Shown here in pieces: positions 21,009 through 30,291 of a stretch of 64,000 nt of DNA. A program made the translations under genes and the position numbers. The notes beneath the pieces were generated by a model that was not told the origin of the DNA, made no database searches, and saw only the letters and a list, made by a program, of their open reading frames with translations. Every line of letters begins with the position of its first letter. Positions within the stretch are counted from its first letter, which is position 1. Origin of the DNA: CAKZLS01 sp963786305 (GTDB lineage Bacteria; Pseudomonadota; Alphaproteobacteria; Rhodospirillales; Defluviicoccaceae); assembly GCA_963786305.1 (NCBI GenBank), contig CAWAYL010000014.1:186001-250000 (forward strand). The letters run 5' to 3'.

Positions 21009-22399
21009 ATGAATGGTCGATCCGGATTGCATTCTCCGAAAACGCAAAAGGGCAGAAGTGGCGCGCCGACGGACCGCCGGGACCGATCGTGCGGTCGCGT
21101 GGGCGTAATCGGTCGCCGCTTTATTTTCGCGATTTCGGTTCTGATCGTTCTGGCGGGAGCGGGACATGCGGCAGCGAACGTTGGCGGCGTCGGCGGGGGC
21201 GTCAGTGGCTGCGTGCGGATGACGGAAAACCGGGGCCAGCTCACCGATGCGGCCGGATCGCTGCACCGGGCCGACAGAGTGGGCGCCGAGGGCACGGTTC
21301 CCGTGCCGGAGGTGATGATCCGTTTCACTTTCAGCGGCGCCGGCGGTCCGGACCAGAAGATCCCTCCGGTCTACGTCCGCACGGATGCCAGCGGCTGCTA
21401 TTCGGCGAGGTGGACGGATGCGACCCGCGACACCTTCCCCGTGTCCGCCCGCATGGCGATTTTGTGGAGCCACACCGATGTCACCGGCCAACGGGACCAA
21501 ATGTCGCCGCCGGTCTTCTCCATTCACGGGATGACCGGCAAAGCGCTCAGGCATTTACGAAACGTCGAGCTTTCCGCCGACACCGTAGTTGATCTGCACC
21601 CTCACCGGCGGCGATGCCGCCGCCGCCTATCTGACCGCGTGGGAGTTTTACGATCGCGTGGTGAACGGCGGCAACGGCGCGCGCGTCGACGCGTCTGGCG
21701 GACGCCATGCGGGGCGTCCATATCGTCATCGGCTTGCCGAACCTTTCCGGGGGCTGGGGGCTGGCTCCGACGGCGAAAGAGCTGTTGCTGGCGGCGCGGA
21801 CACCGGTCCTGACACCTTGGACGGTGGCGCACGAGCTTGGCCACCTGGTCACCTGGAACGCCCTCGGTCTGAACATCGCACCGCTTTTGCCCACCGACTA
21901 TTCCGGCCTGACCTGGGACCTCACCACGCGCGAGTCCGAGCGCGCGGCGTTCCTCGAGGGCATGGCGTCGTTTCTCGCCATGGCGTGGATGTGGGAGCGG
22001 ACGGCGGCCGCCCCGACGCTCTATCGCGGCGGCATCCGGTTCGATTTCGAGGCCGCCACCGGAACGGGCGACGATCCGACGAAGCCAGTGTTCGCCTGTG
22101 CCACGGTCCCATCCGGCTGGGAGCGGCCTTTCTGCGCCGCCGCGGCGTTGTGGGACGTGTTCGATGCGCCGGCGGCAGATGACGATCCGATGACCGGCCG
22201 GACGCAGGTTGACGTGGTCGAAACCCTGGATCGCTACGCCGATCGGTGTTCGCCGCCGGCGGACAACGGCTGCAGCAACGAGGTCGGGCTAACCGGACTG
22301 AATCACAACGACTTTCTCCGAAACTTTCATCCCGCCGACGCCCGGGGCGCCCTCGAGTCCATCTATCGGGCGAACGGCCTTTCCGGCGGCGCGCCGTAG
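21009..22399 (+). CDS. Secreted gluzincin-like metallopeptidase (HELGH), two frameshifts
   Basis: A basic N-terminus and hydrophobic segment (FIFAISVLIVLAGAGHAAA, about residues 38-55) form a signal peptide or anchor. A beta-rich domain follows (VPVPEVMIRFTFSGAGG, VYVRTDASGCYSARWTD), resembling an Ig-like or carboxypeptidase-regulatory fold. The C-terminal part carries the zinc motif TVAHELGHLVTWNALG and, 48 residues later, FLEGMASFLA, whose Glu could be the third zinc ligand. Frameshifts near 21594 and 21695 separate the halves; corrected length 462 residues. The ATG at 21009 has GAGGTGA upstream. I recognise no named family, so the peptidase role is inferred from the motif. Confidence 0.7.
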
Positions 22400-22543
22400 C
22401 GATACTCCGCCAATGGAGCCCGCGCGGCTGGCGACCCGTCGCCATCGCCGCTATAAATCGCCAGACAAAACGACTGGCCACGGCACGGCGCGCCGCCGCT
22501 GGCGGTCGGAGACGGTGTACGGCGGTTATGGGGACGAGCGTCT

Positions 22544-23203
22544 TTGGTTGATCTGGTTTTTTTCCTGAAGGCGATCTTCGCCGGGTTCGTGGTTGCCATG
22601 CCGGTTGGCGCCATTGGCGCCATGTGCATGCGATACGGTCTGCAGGGGCGCTGGGGCGCCGGCATGGTGACCGGCATCGGCGCCGCCGCGGCCGACGGAC
22701 TCCTGGCGGGCGCGGCCATGTTCGGGCTGTCACTGGTCACCGGTTATCTGATGGACAATCAGGGACCGGTGCGGCTGATCGGTGGCCTGTTCCTGCTCTA
22801 TCTCGGCATTTACATGATCCGCAATCGCAAGCCGCGCAAGGAGCGCCGGACCGACGCCGCGGCGTTGGCCTCGCTCCAGCGTCTGCACACGTTCTCCAAG
22901 GCCATGGTCACCGGCTTCGTGCTGACCATCATCAATCCCGCGACGCTGCTGGGGTTTGCCGGCGTGTTCGCCGGTCTTGGGCTGCTCGCCGAAAAACCTT
23001 TCGACAATCTGACCAATTTCCTGATCGTCGGCGGCGCGTTCCTGGGCTCGACGCTGTGGTGGGCGACGCTGACGGGCGGATCGCTGGCCGCCCGCGAGCG
23101 CATGTCCGACGGGGTTGTCAGGAAAATCAACGCCGTGCTCGGCGCCCTGGTGGTGGTGTTCGGCGTCGTCGCTCTGGTGTCCTTCGTCCAGATGCTGGTG
23201 TGA
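22544..23203 (+). CDS. LysE family exporter
   Basis: Inner-membrane exporter of the LysE/RhtB superfamily, usually for amino acids or related metabolites. The 219-residue protein has six helices with the signature near the N-terminus (FAGFVVAMPVGAIGAMCMRY, the family P-x-G-P/A-x motif region) and the conserved mid-helix FVLTIINPATLLGFAGVFAG. It starts with TTG at 22544. Convergent with the SDR gene at 23232, with only 28 bp between stops. Substrate unknown. Confidence 0.85.
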   Translation: MVDLVFFLKAIFAGFVVAMPVGAIGAMCMRYGLQGRWGAGMVTGIGAAAADGLLAGAAMFGLSLVTGYLMDNQGPVRLIGGLFLLYLGIYMIRNRKPRKERRTDAAALASLQRLHTFSKAMVTGFVLTIINPATLLGFAGVFAGLGLLAEKPFDNLTNFLIVGGAFLGSTLWWATLTGGSLAARERMSDGVVRKINAVLGALVVVFGVVALVSFVQMLV

Positions 23204-23231
23204 CTCTCGCCCTATGCCCCTTGCTCACCGG

Positions 23232-23969
23232 TCACGCGTTGACGATTTCACCGTTCAGGGTACAGGCGGGCTCGGCGAGTTGGACGAACACCTCGGTAAT
23301 GTCTTCGGGGGCCTTCACCGTTTCCGGATTTTCGCCAGGGAACGCCTCGGCCCGCATCCGGGTTCGCGTCGCTCCGGGATTGATCAGGTTGGCGCGGATG
23401 GATGACTTGGCGACCTCGGCGGCGTAGGTCTTGACCATGGTTTCGAGCGCCGCCTTGCTGGCCGCGTAGGCGCCCCAATAGGCGCGGCCGCCGCTCACGC
23501 CGGAGGTGACGAACACGGCCCGTCCGGCGTCCGAGGCGCGGAGCAGCGGATCGAAGCTGCGAAGGAGGCGCCAGTTGGCGGTCACGTTGACCGCCATTAC
23601 CTGATCCCAGATTTCCGGGCTGATATGGCCGACGGGGCTCAGCACCCCGAGCAGGCCGGCGTTGCCCACCAGCACGTCGAGCCGTCCCCAGCGCTCGTAG
23701 ACGGCGGCGCCCATGCGGTCGATCACCGGGTAGTCCGTGAGATCGGCGGGCACAAGGGTCGCCTGTCGGCCGAGTTTACGGACCTCGTCGTCCACCTCTT
23801 CCAGTGCGCCCTGGGTGCGGGCCGAGAGAATAAGCTCGGCGCCTTCCGCGGCAAACCGCAGTGCCACCGCCCGGCCGATGCCCCGCGACGCGCCGGTGAT
23901 CAGGGCGACGCGGCCGGCCAAGCGGCCGCCCGAGGGAGCGGGATCGGGGAGTGGATCGGGCTCCGCCAC
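23232..23969 (-). CDS. SDR family NAD(P)-dependent oxidoreductase
   Basis: 245-residue short-chain dehydrogenase. Cofactor motif ALITGASRGIGRAVALRF (TGxxxGIG), VGNAG in place of NNAG, and the catalytic set FVTSGVSGGRAYWGAYAASK (Ser, Tyr, Lys) are in order. GTG at 23969 begins two bases after the purF stop, so translation is probably coupled. The frame is open far upstream through purF, but that is a shadow. Substrate unknown; this SDR next to purF is common in Rhodospirillales. Confidence 0.87.
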   Translation of the reverse strand: MAEPDPLPDPAPSGGRLAGRVALITGASRGIGRAVALRFAAEGAELILSARTQGALEEVDDEVRKLGRQATLVPADLTDYPVIDRMGAAVYERWGRLDVLVGNAGLLGVLSPVGHISPEIWDQVMAVNVTANWRLLRSFDPLLRASDAGRAVFVTSGVSGGRAYWGAYAASKAALETMVKTYAAEVAKSSIRANLINPGATRTRMRAEAFPGENPETVKAPEDITEVFVQLAEPACTLNGEIVNA

Positions 23970-23971
23970 CG

Positions 23972-25468
23972 CTATTCCTCGAGCAGGGAGAGCTGTTTTT
24001 CCAGCGGGTGATCTTCGTGGTCGGTCAGGCGGATGGCGTAGTCGCCGCTGAAGCACGCGTCGCAGTATTGCGGCCGCGCATTGTCGCGGCCGGCCTCTCC
24101 GACGGCGCGGTAAAGCCCGTCCATGGAGATGTAGGAGAGCGAGTCGACGCCGATGTAGCGAATCATCTCCTCGACGGAACGGGTGGAGGCCAGCAATTCG
24201 TCGCGTTCCGGCGTGTCGATGCCGTAGAAGCACGGATGCGTGGTCGGCGGGCTGGAAATGCGCAGGTGCACCTCGGTGGCGCCGGCCGCCCGCACCATTT
24301 CGACGATCTTGACCGAGGTCGTGCCGCGGACGATGGAATCGTCCACAAGGATTACGCGCTTGCCCTTCAACATCCGCATGTTCGCGTTGTGCTTGAGTTT
24401 GACGCCGAGGTGGCGGATGCGCGCGGTGGGCTCGATAAACGTTCGGCCGACGTAATGGTTGCGGATGATGCCGAGTTCGAAGGGAATACCCGACTCCTGG
24501 GCATAGCCGATGGCGGCCGGCACGCCCGAGTCGGGCACCGGTATGACCATGTCCGCGTCGACGCCGTTTTCGCGGGCCAGTTCGGCGCCGATGCGCTTGC
24601 GCACGCCGTAGACGTTGCGGCCTTCCAGAGTGCTGTCGGGCCGGGCGAAATAAATGTATTCGAAAATGCAGAACCGGTTCGCCACCTTGGCGAACGGCTT
24701 GACGCTCTTGATGCCGGTCTCGTCGACGACGACGATCTCGCCGGGCTCGATGTCGCGGATGAACTCGGCGCCGATGATGTCGAGAGCGCAGGTTTCCGAC
24801 GCCATCACATACGCGCCTTCGAAACGCCCCAGTACGAGCGGCCGAACGCCATGGGGGTCGCGCATGCCGATGAGCTTGCGCCGGGTGATGGCGACCAGCG
24901 AATAGGCGCCCTCCAGTTGGCGCAGCGCGTCGATCATCCGGTCGACGACGGTGGAATAGTGGCTGGTGGCCATCAGGTGAATGATGGTTTCGGTATCGGT
25001 GGTGGACTGGAAGATGCAGCCCCGGCGGACCAGCGACTTGCGAACGTCGAGAGCGTTGGTGAGGTTGCCGTTGTGGGCGATGGTCAATCCGCCGAATTCG
25101 AAATCGGCGAACAGCGGCTGGACGTTCCGGAGCACCGTGTCGCCGCTGGTGGAATAGCGCACATGGCCCAAGGCCATGGATCCGTGAAGCCGATTGACCA
25201 CCTTTTCCGAACCGAAGTTGTCGCCCACCAGGCCAAGCGCCTTGTGGCTGTGGAAATGGTCGCCATCGCAACTGACGATGCCGGCGGCTTCCTGGCCGCG
25301 GTGCTGCAAGGCGTGCAGCCCGAGCGCGGTGGTGGCGGTGGCGTCGCGGTGACCGTAAATGCCGAAAACGCCGCATTCGTCATGGAAATGGTCGTCGTCG
25401 AGAAGATCGGTCCGTTGACCGCTTCGCGCCGGCGAGGGGGTTGCCTCCATTGTGTTCAGGCCTTTCAT
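23972..25468 (-). CDS. purF: Amidophosphoribosyltransferase
   Basis: First enzyme of de novo purine synthesis: PRPP + glutamine to phosphoribosylamine. 498 residues. A propeptide precedes the catalytic Cys (DECGVFGIYG, Cys32), as in the Bacillus-type enzyme. Four further cysteines at the expected places (RFCIFEYIYF, HPCFYG, YCDACFSGDY) suggest a 4Fe-4S cluster. The PRPP loop is RVILVDDSIVRGTTS. The ATG at 25468 overlaps the cvpA stop as ATGA, supporting that start. Operon radA-cvpA-purF-SDR. Intact. Confidence 0.96.
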   Translation of the reverse strand: MKGLNTMEATPSPARSGQRTDLLDDDHFHDECGVFGIYGHRDATATTALGLHALQHRGQEAAGIVSCDGDHFHSHKALGLVGDNFGSEKVVNRLHGSMALGHVRYSTSGDTVLRNVQPLFADFEFGGLTIAHNGNLTNALDVRKSLVRRGCIFQSTTDTETIIHLMATSHYSTVVDRMIDALRQLEGAYSLVAITRRKLIGMRDPHGVRPLVLGRFEGAYVMASETCALDIIGAEFIRDIEPGEIVVVDETGIKSVKPFAKVANRFCIFEYIYFARPDSTLEGRNVYGVRKRIGAELARENGVDADMVIPVPDSGVPAAIGYAQESGIPFELGIIRNHYVGRTFIEPTARIRHLGVKLKHNANMRMLKGKRVILVDDSIVRGTTSVKIVEMVRAAGATEVHLRISSPPTTHPCFYGIDTPERDELLASTRSVEEMIRYIGVDSLSYISMDGLYRAVGEAGRDNARPQYCDACFSGDYAIRLTDHEDHPLEKQLSLLEE

Positions 25469-26139
25469 CGACCGCTTTCGATCAAGCGCTCCATGTCCCG
25501 CCGTTCCTTGGGCGTGTAACCGTCAACGCCCGGCTCGGTCTCGGACGGCGGTCCTTTCGGTTCCGAACTCATGATGTCGCGCAACATGCGGTGCGTTTCA
25601 AGGACTTTTCGCGCTTCGTCCTCGGCGGCGCCGGCGGCGCCGGCGGCGGCTTCCTGGGTGTCGGCGGGAACCATCGAGCGCAACTGATCCGCCCCCCAGA
25701 CGACCAGCGGCAACGAACGCGCGTTGCGCAACCAGTCCGGTTGCTGGTCGGGTTTGACCAGCCACTGCACGCCGATGAACAGAAGGCACACCAGGACGGC
25801 GCCGCGCGCGAGCCCGAATACGAACCCGAGCGAGCGGTCGAGGGCGTTGAGGGCGCTGCCCCTGACGCTGTTGGAGATCATGCGGGTGAGCATCCACAGG
25901 ATCACCAGCGTGACCAGAAAGATCGCGCCGCCGGCGGCGATATCGGCCAGCAAGGTGTTGGCAATGAATTCGCGCGCGAACGGCTTGACATAGGGCAGGC
26001 CGAAAATCGTGGCGACGATGGCGCCGATCCAGGCGCCGATGGACAGCACCTCTTGAATGAAGCCGCGGACGAAGGCAAGCAGTCCCGAAATGATCAGGAC
26101 GATGACCAGGCCGACGTCGAACAGGGTAAGATCAGGCAC
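25465..26139 (-). CDS. cvpA: CvpA family membrane protein
   Basis: 224-residue inner-membrane protein of the CvpA family, named from colicin V production and commonly next to purF. Four N-terminal helices with the family motif LLAFVRGFIQEVLSIGAWIG and an NALDRSLGFVFGLARGAVLV segment, then a soluble acidic C-terminal tail with an Ala-rich stretch (EAAAGAAGAAEDEARK). Start GTG at 26139 overlaps the radA stop by eight bases, and its own stop overlaps the purF start. Confidence 0.92.
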   Translation of the reverse strand: MPDLTLFDVGLVIVLIISGLLAFVRGFIQEVLSIGAWIGAIVATIFGLPYVKPFAREFIANTLLADIAAGGAIFLVTLVILWMLTRMISNSVRGSALNALDRSLGFVFGLARGAVLVCLLFIGVQWLVKPDQQPDWLRNARSLPLVVWGADQLRSMVPADTQEAAAGAAGAAEDEARKVLETHRMLRDIMSSEPKGPPSETEPGVDGYTPKERRDMERLIESGR

Positions 26140-27530
26140 CGGCGCTCCTCCGTCGCCGCGTGCCCACGTCGGTTCCGATGAGGGTCAACAGATCAACCAC
26201 GTGGGCGACCTCCCTTGTCTTGATCCCGGTTACGGTTTCCGCCCGGCCGGAGCGCCGGGTCGGGAACGATGGCGTGCGAAAATCCCAACTTCGCCGCCTC
26301 TTTCAATCGCGCTCCGGCGCGTGCGACGGCCCGAACTTCCCCCGACAAACCGATTTCACCGAACACCACCGTCTCCGCCGGCATTGCCTTGTCGTTCGCC
26401 GAGGAAGCCAGCGCCGCCGCGACGGCGAGATCGGCGGCCGGTTCACCGATTCTCAAGCCACCCGCCACGTTTAGATACACGTCGGCGGCCCCGAAAGAAA
26501 GACCGCAGCGCGCCTCCAGCACCGCCATGATCATCGCCAGCCGGCCGGAGTCCCAGCCGACGACGGCGCGCCTGGGCGTGCCCAGCGACGACGGCGCGAT
26601 AAGCGACTGAATCTCCACCAGGACCGGCCGGCTGCCTTCCATGCCGGCAAACACGCAGGCGCCCGCGACGTCGCTGTCGCGCTCGGCGAGGAACAGGGAC
26701 GATGGATTGATCACCTCCTTGAGGCCGCCGTCGGTCATCTCGAACACACCGATTTCGTCGGTGGCTCCGAAACAATTCTTGACCGCCCGGAGAATACGGA
26801 ACTGGTGGCCCCGCTCGCCCTCGAAATACAGCACCGTGTCGACCATGTGCTCGAGAACCCGGGGACCGGCGATCATGCCCTCCTTGGTGACGTGGCCCAC
26901 CAGCAGCAGGACGAAACCCCGCCGCTTGGCGAGGCGGATGAGCTCCTGGGCCGACGCGCGGACCTGGGAGACCGTGCCGGGGGCCAATTCCAAGGAATCC
27001 AGATACAGCGTCTGCACCGAGTCGACGACGACGATCTCGGGGCCGTCCGGCGTGTCCAGCGAAGCGGCGATATCGCGCACCGACGTCGCCGCCGCCAGAT
27101 GGACAGGGGCGCCGCGCAGGCCCAGGCGATCGGCCCGGAGCCGCATCTGGTCGATGGCCTCCTCGCCGGAAATGTAGGCGCACCGCGCGTTCGCCGACAG
27201 CGCCGCCGAGACCTGCAGCAAAACGGTGGATTTGCCGATACCGGGATCGCCGCCGATCAACAGGGCCGAGCCGGGCACCAGACCGCCGCCGGTCACTCGG
27301 TCGAATTCGCCGATGCCGGTCACGAACCGCGGCGTCGCGACGATATCGCCATCCAGCGAGGCGAACTCGACGCGGCGGCCGCGGCGCCGTCCGAGGCCCT
27401 TCGGTGTCTGCTCGGCCGGCACCTCTTCGATCAGTGCGTTCCAGGCACCGCAGGCCTCGCAGCGGCCGGTCCATTTCGGCTGGACGGCGCCGCAGCTCTG
27501 GCAGCTATAGGCGGATGCATGACGCGCCAA
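26132..27530 (-). CDS. radA: DNA repair protein RadA (one C-terminal frameshift; KNCFG motif)
   Basis: Branch-migration factor in recombination. Order of domains: C4 zinc finger (CQSCGAVQPKWTGRCEACG, residues 10-28), RecA-like ATPase with Walker A GDPGIGKST, and a Lon-protease-like C-terminal domain (FGEIGLSGEVRAVARAGARL). The family motif KNRFG reads KNCFG here, an Arg-to-Cys change. An extra base near 26240 hides the true C-terminus (ETVTGIKTREVAHVVDLLTL); correcting it gives 465 residues with a stop overlapping the cvpA start. That overlap supports the correction. Confidence 0.94.
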
Positions 27531-27592
27531 CGATCGACAGGTCCTTCATTGCTCGGCCCCGGCGCACGACGCCGGGCGGGTCGCGGCGGGCG

Positions 27593-28370
27593 TTACGCCC
27601 GAACCGCCATTTTGATCGGCCCCTCGGCGCGGCCGTTGATGAACTGATCCACGTGCGGCTCGCCCGATCGGTCGATTTCGTCGACGGACCCGGCCCAGAT
27701 GATGCGTCCCTCGTACAGCATGGCGATGCGATGGGCGATCTTTCGGGCGCTCGCCATGTCGTGGGTGATCGACAGGCCGCTCGCCCCCATGCCCCGGGTG
27801 ATTTCGACGATCAGGTCGTTGATGACGTCGGCCATGATGGGGTCGAGGCCGGTGGTGGGTTCGTCGAAGAAAATGATCTCCGGGTCGGCGGCGATGGCGC
27901 GGGCGAGGGCGACGCGTTTCTGCATGCCACCCGACAGTTCCGCCGGTGACAGGTCGCCCACTTCCGGTCCGAGACCGACCTCGGCGAGCTTGTCGAGGGC
28001 GATCTTCTTGGCGTCGGCGCGACGCGCCTCTTTCGCCGCGATCAGCCCGAACGCCACGTTCTCCCATACCGGAAGACTGTCGAACAGGGCGCCGCCCTGA
28101 AACAGCATGCCGAATTTGTGGTTGATCCGCTCGCGCCCGGCGGTGTCGATGCCGACAACCTCCTCGCCATCGATCTGAATGCTGCCCTCGTCCGCCTGAA
28201 GCAGGCCCAGAATGCATTTCAGCAACACCGACTTGCCGGTTCCCGAGCCGCCGATCACCACCACCGACTCGCCGACGCCCACGTCGAGGTCGAGGCCGTT
28301 CAGGACGACCTTTGTGGCCAAACGCCTTTTTCAAGCCCCGGACACGGATTTTCGGTTGTTTTTCGGTCAT
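27593..28370 (-). CDS. mlaF: MlaF-type ABC transporter ATPase (one frameshift)
   Basis: ATPase partner of the MlaE permease in lipid transport between the membranes. Starts MTEKQPKIRVRGLKKAFG at 28370; an extra base near 28312 separates this from VVLNGLDLDVGVGES. Walker A is GGSGTGKS, signature ELSGGMQKRVALARAIA, Walker B EIIFFDEPTTGLDP, switch His in SITHDM. Corrected length 258 residues. ATG overlaps the mlaE stop by four bases (ATGA), so the two are coupled. No mlaD follows; radA is next. Confidence 0.9.
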
Positions 28371-29140
28371 TTGGCGAAGAACATTTCAGTCAGGATGTAG
28401 TCGAAACAGAGGATCAGGATCGACGCCGAAACCACGGCGTTGGTGGTGGCGGCGCCGACGCCCTGGGCGCCGCCACGCGAACTGTAGCCGTGGTAGCATC
28501 CCATCAGGGTAATGATGAACCCGAAGACGGCGGCCTTGACCAGGCCGGAAATCACGTCCATGGGCTGCACGAAATCCCAGGTGCTCTGCAGGTAGTTGGC
28601 GGGATTGAACCCGAGCTTGTATACCGAGACCAGGTAGCCGCCGAACACGCCGATGATGTCGGCGATGAACACCAGAATGGGCAGCATGGTGACGCCGGCG
28701 ATCAGCCGCGGGGCGACCATGTATTTCATCGGATTGGTCGACAGCGTCGTCAGTGCGTCGATCTGCTCGGTTACCCGCATGGTGCCGATCTCGGCGGCCA
28801 TGGAAGCGCCGATGCGTCCCGCGACCATCAGCCCGGCCAGCACCGGCCCGAGCTCCCGGGTAATGGCGACGACGACGACGTTGGCGATGGCGCCCTCGGC
28901 GGAGAACCGGGCGAAGCCGGTGTAGCTCTGCAGCGCCAGAACCATGCCGGCGAAGATCGCCGTCAACCCGACGACCGGCAGCGAATAATAGCCGATCTCG
29001 ATCATCTGGCGGCCCACGTTGCGCAGGTAGAACGGCGGCCGGACGCAATGGCCAAGCGCCGATCCGGTGAAAATCACCACCCGTCCTGCCGTCGCGAGAA
29101 ACGCCAGCATGAACCGGCCGATGGGCTGGAGGATGTTCAT
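28367..29140 (-). CDS. mlaE: MlaE-type ABC transporter permease
   Basis: 257-residue permease of the MlaE family that works with MlaF in phospholipid trafficking and outer-membrane asymmetry. The conserved VGLTAIFAGMVLALQSYTGF region, the coupling helix segment AAEIGTMRVTEQIDALTTLS and the MLPILVFIADIIGVFGGYLV helix are typical. Located between alr and mlaF. Intact. Confidence 0.93.
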   Translation of the reverse strand: MNILQPIGRFMLAFLATAGRVVIFTGSALGHCVRPPFYLRNVGRQMIEIGYYSLPVVGLTAIFAGMVLALQSYTGFARFSAEGAIANVVVVAITRELGPVLAGLMVAGRIGASMAAEIGTMRVTEQIDALTTLSTNPMKYMVAPRLIAGVTMLPILVFIADIIGVFGGYLVSVYKLGFNPANYLQSTWDFVQPMDVISGLVKAAVFGFIITLMGCYHGYSSRGGAQGVGAATTNAVVSASILILCFDYILTEMFFAK

Positions 29141-29153
29141 CTCCGGTCCGCTC

Positions 29154-30285
29154 CTACGGCCGCCGGTAGACGCGATGATACCGCGCGCCGAGGCTGGTGA
29201 GAATTTCGTAACCGATGGTTCCGGCGGCCTCCGCGACGCGCATCCACGCCCAGGCCGTCGCCGATCAGGTCGATCATCGCGCCCGGATGAACGAGAGGAG
29301 CCGGTACATCGGTCACATCGAAGGTGGTCAGATCCATGGATACGCGTCCCACCAGCGGCACACGGTATTCGCCGACGTGGGCGCTGCCGCGATTGCTGAG
29401 ATACCGGAGATAGCCGTCGGCATATCCGACGGCGACGGTGGCGATTTGTGTGCGTTTTTCGGCGCGGTGGGTCGCACCATATCCAACGGTCCGATGTGTG
29501 TCAATCTCGCGGACTTGCAGGATTTTTCCTTGCAGTCGAACCACTTGGTTCATCGGGTTGGGACGGCCGGGAACCGGGGCGACGCCGTAGAGCGCGCATC
29601 CGGGGCGAACCTGGTCGGCGTGGAACGACGGGTCCAGGAAGATGCCGGACGAGTTGGCGAGCGATCCGGGCGCCGGCGGCAGCGATGCCCGCGCCGCGTC
29701 GAAGGCGTCGCGTTGCCGCGCGTTGAGCGGATGATCGGGCTCGTCGGCGCAGGCCAGGTGGCTGATCACGTGCGCGAGAGGGAAGCCGGCAAGCCGCGCC
29801 GGATCATCGACGAGGACCGCGAGTTCGTCTTGCGGCAGGCCGAGGCGGGACATGCCGGTATCGACGTGGACCGCGGCCGGCAACGGCAACTCCCGGCCGC
29901 GGGCGAAGGCCGCCCAGGCGTCGATCTCGCCGATGGCGTTGAGGACGGGACGCAAGCGGTATTCATCGAAAACGGCGGCCGTGTTCGGGGTCAGGCCATT
30001 GAGGACATAAATCGTGGGCTCGTCGCCGCTCGACCCGGCCTGGCCGCGCGCCTCCAGGACACGCCGGACGGCGATCCCCTCGTCGATGAGCGCCACGAAG
30101 AAGGTGCGGCAGCCCGCTCCATGGAGCACCGGAACCACGCGGGCGGCGCCCAGGCCATAGGCGTCGGCCTTGACCACCGCCGCGCATTCGGCCGGTGCCG
30201 CGCGGTCGCGGAGCCGCCGATAGTTCTCGGCGATCGACCCGAGATCGATGGTCAGGATGGCGCCGGCCCGGTCGGCTTCGCTCAT
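29154..30285 (-). CDS. alr: Alanine racemase (one frameshift)
   Basis: PLP enzyme making D-alanine for peptidoglycan. PLP lysine in AAVVKADAYGLGA, second-base Tyr region VGYGATHRAEKRTQ, substrate-loop RPGCALYGV and MDLTTFDVTD. An extra base near 29237 scrambles the last 30 residues; corrected, the tail reads VAEAAGTIGYEILTSLGARY and ends at 29154, giving 376 residues. It starts 6 bp after the dnaB stop and precedes mlaE by 13 bp. Confidence 0.94.
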
Positions 30286-30291
30286 GAACGC

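Noticed and set aside
23232..25376. A single 714-codon minus-strand open frame covering the SDR and most of purF
   Set aside because: Only the last 245 codons are protein-like (the SDR); the rest is an out-of-frame shadow of purF, which is intact in its own frame.
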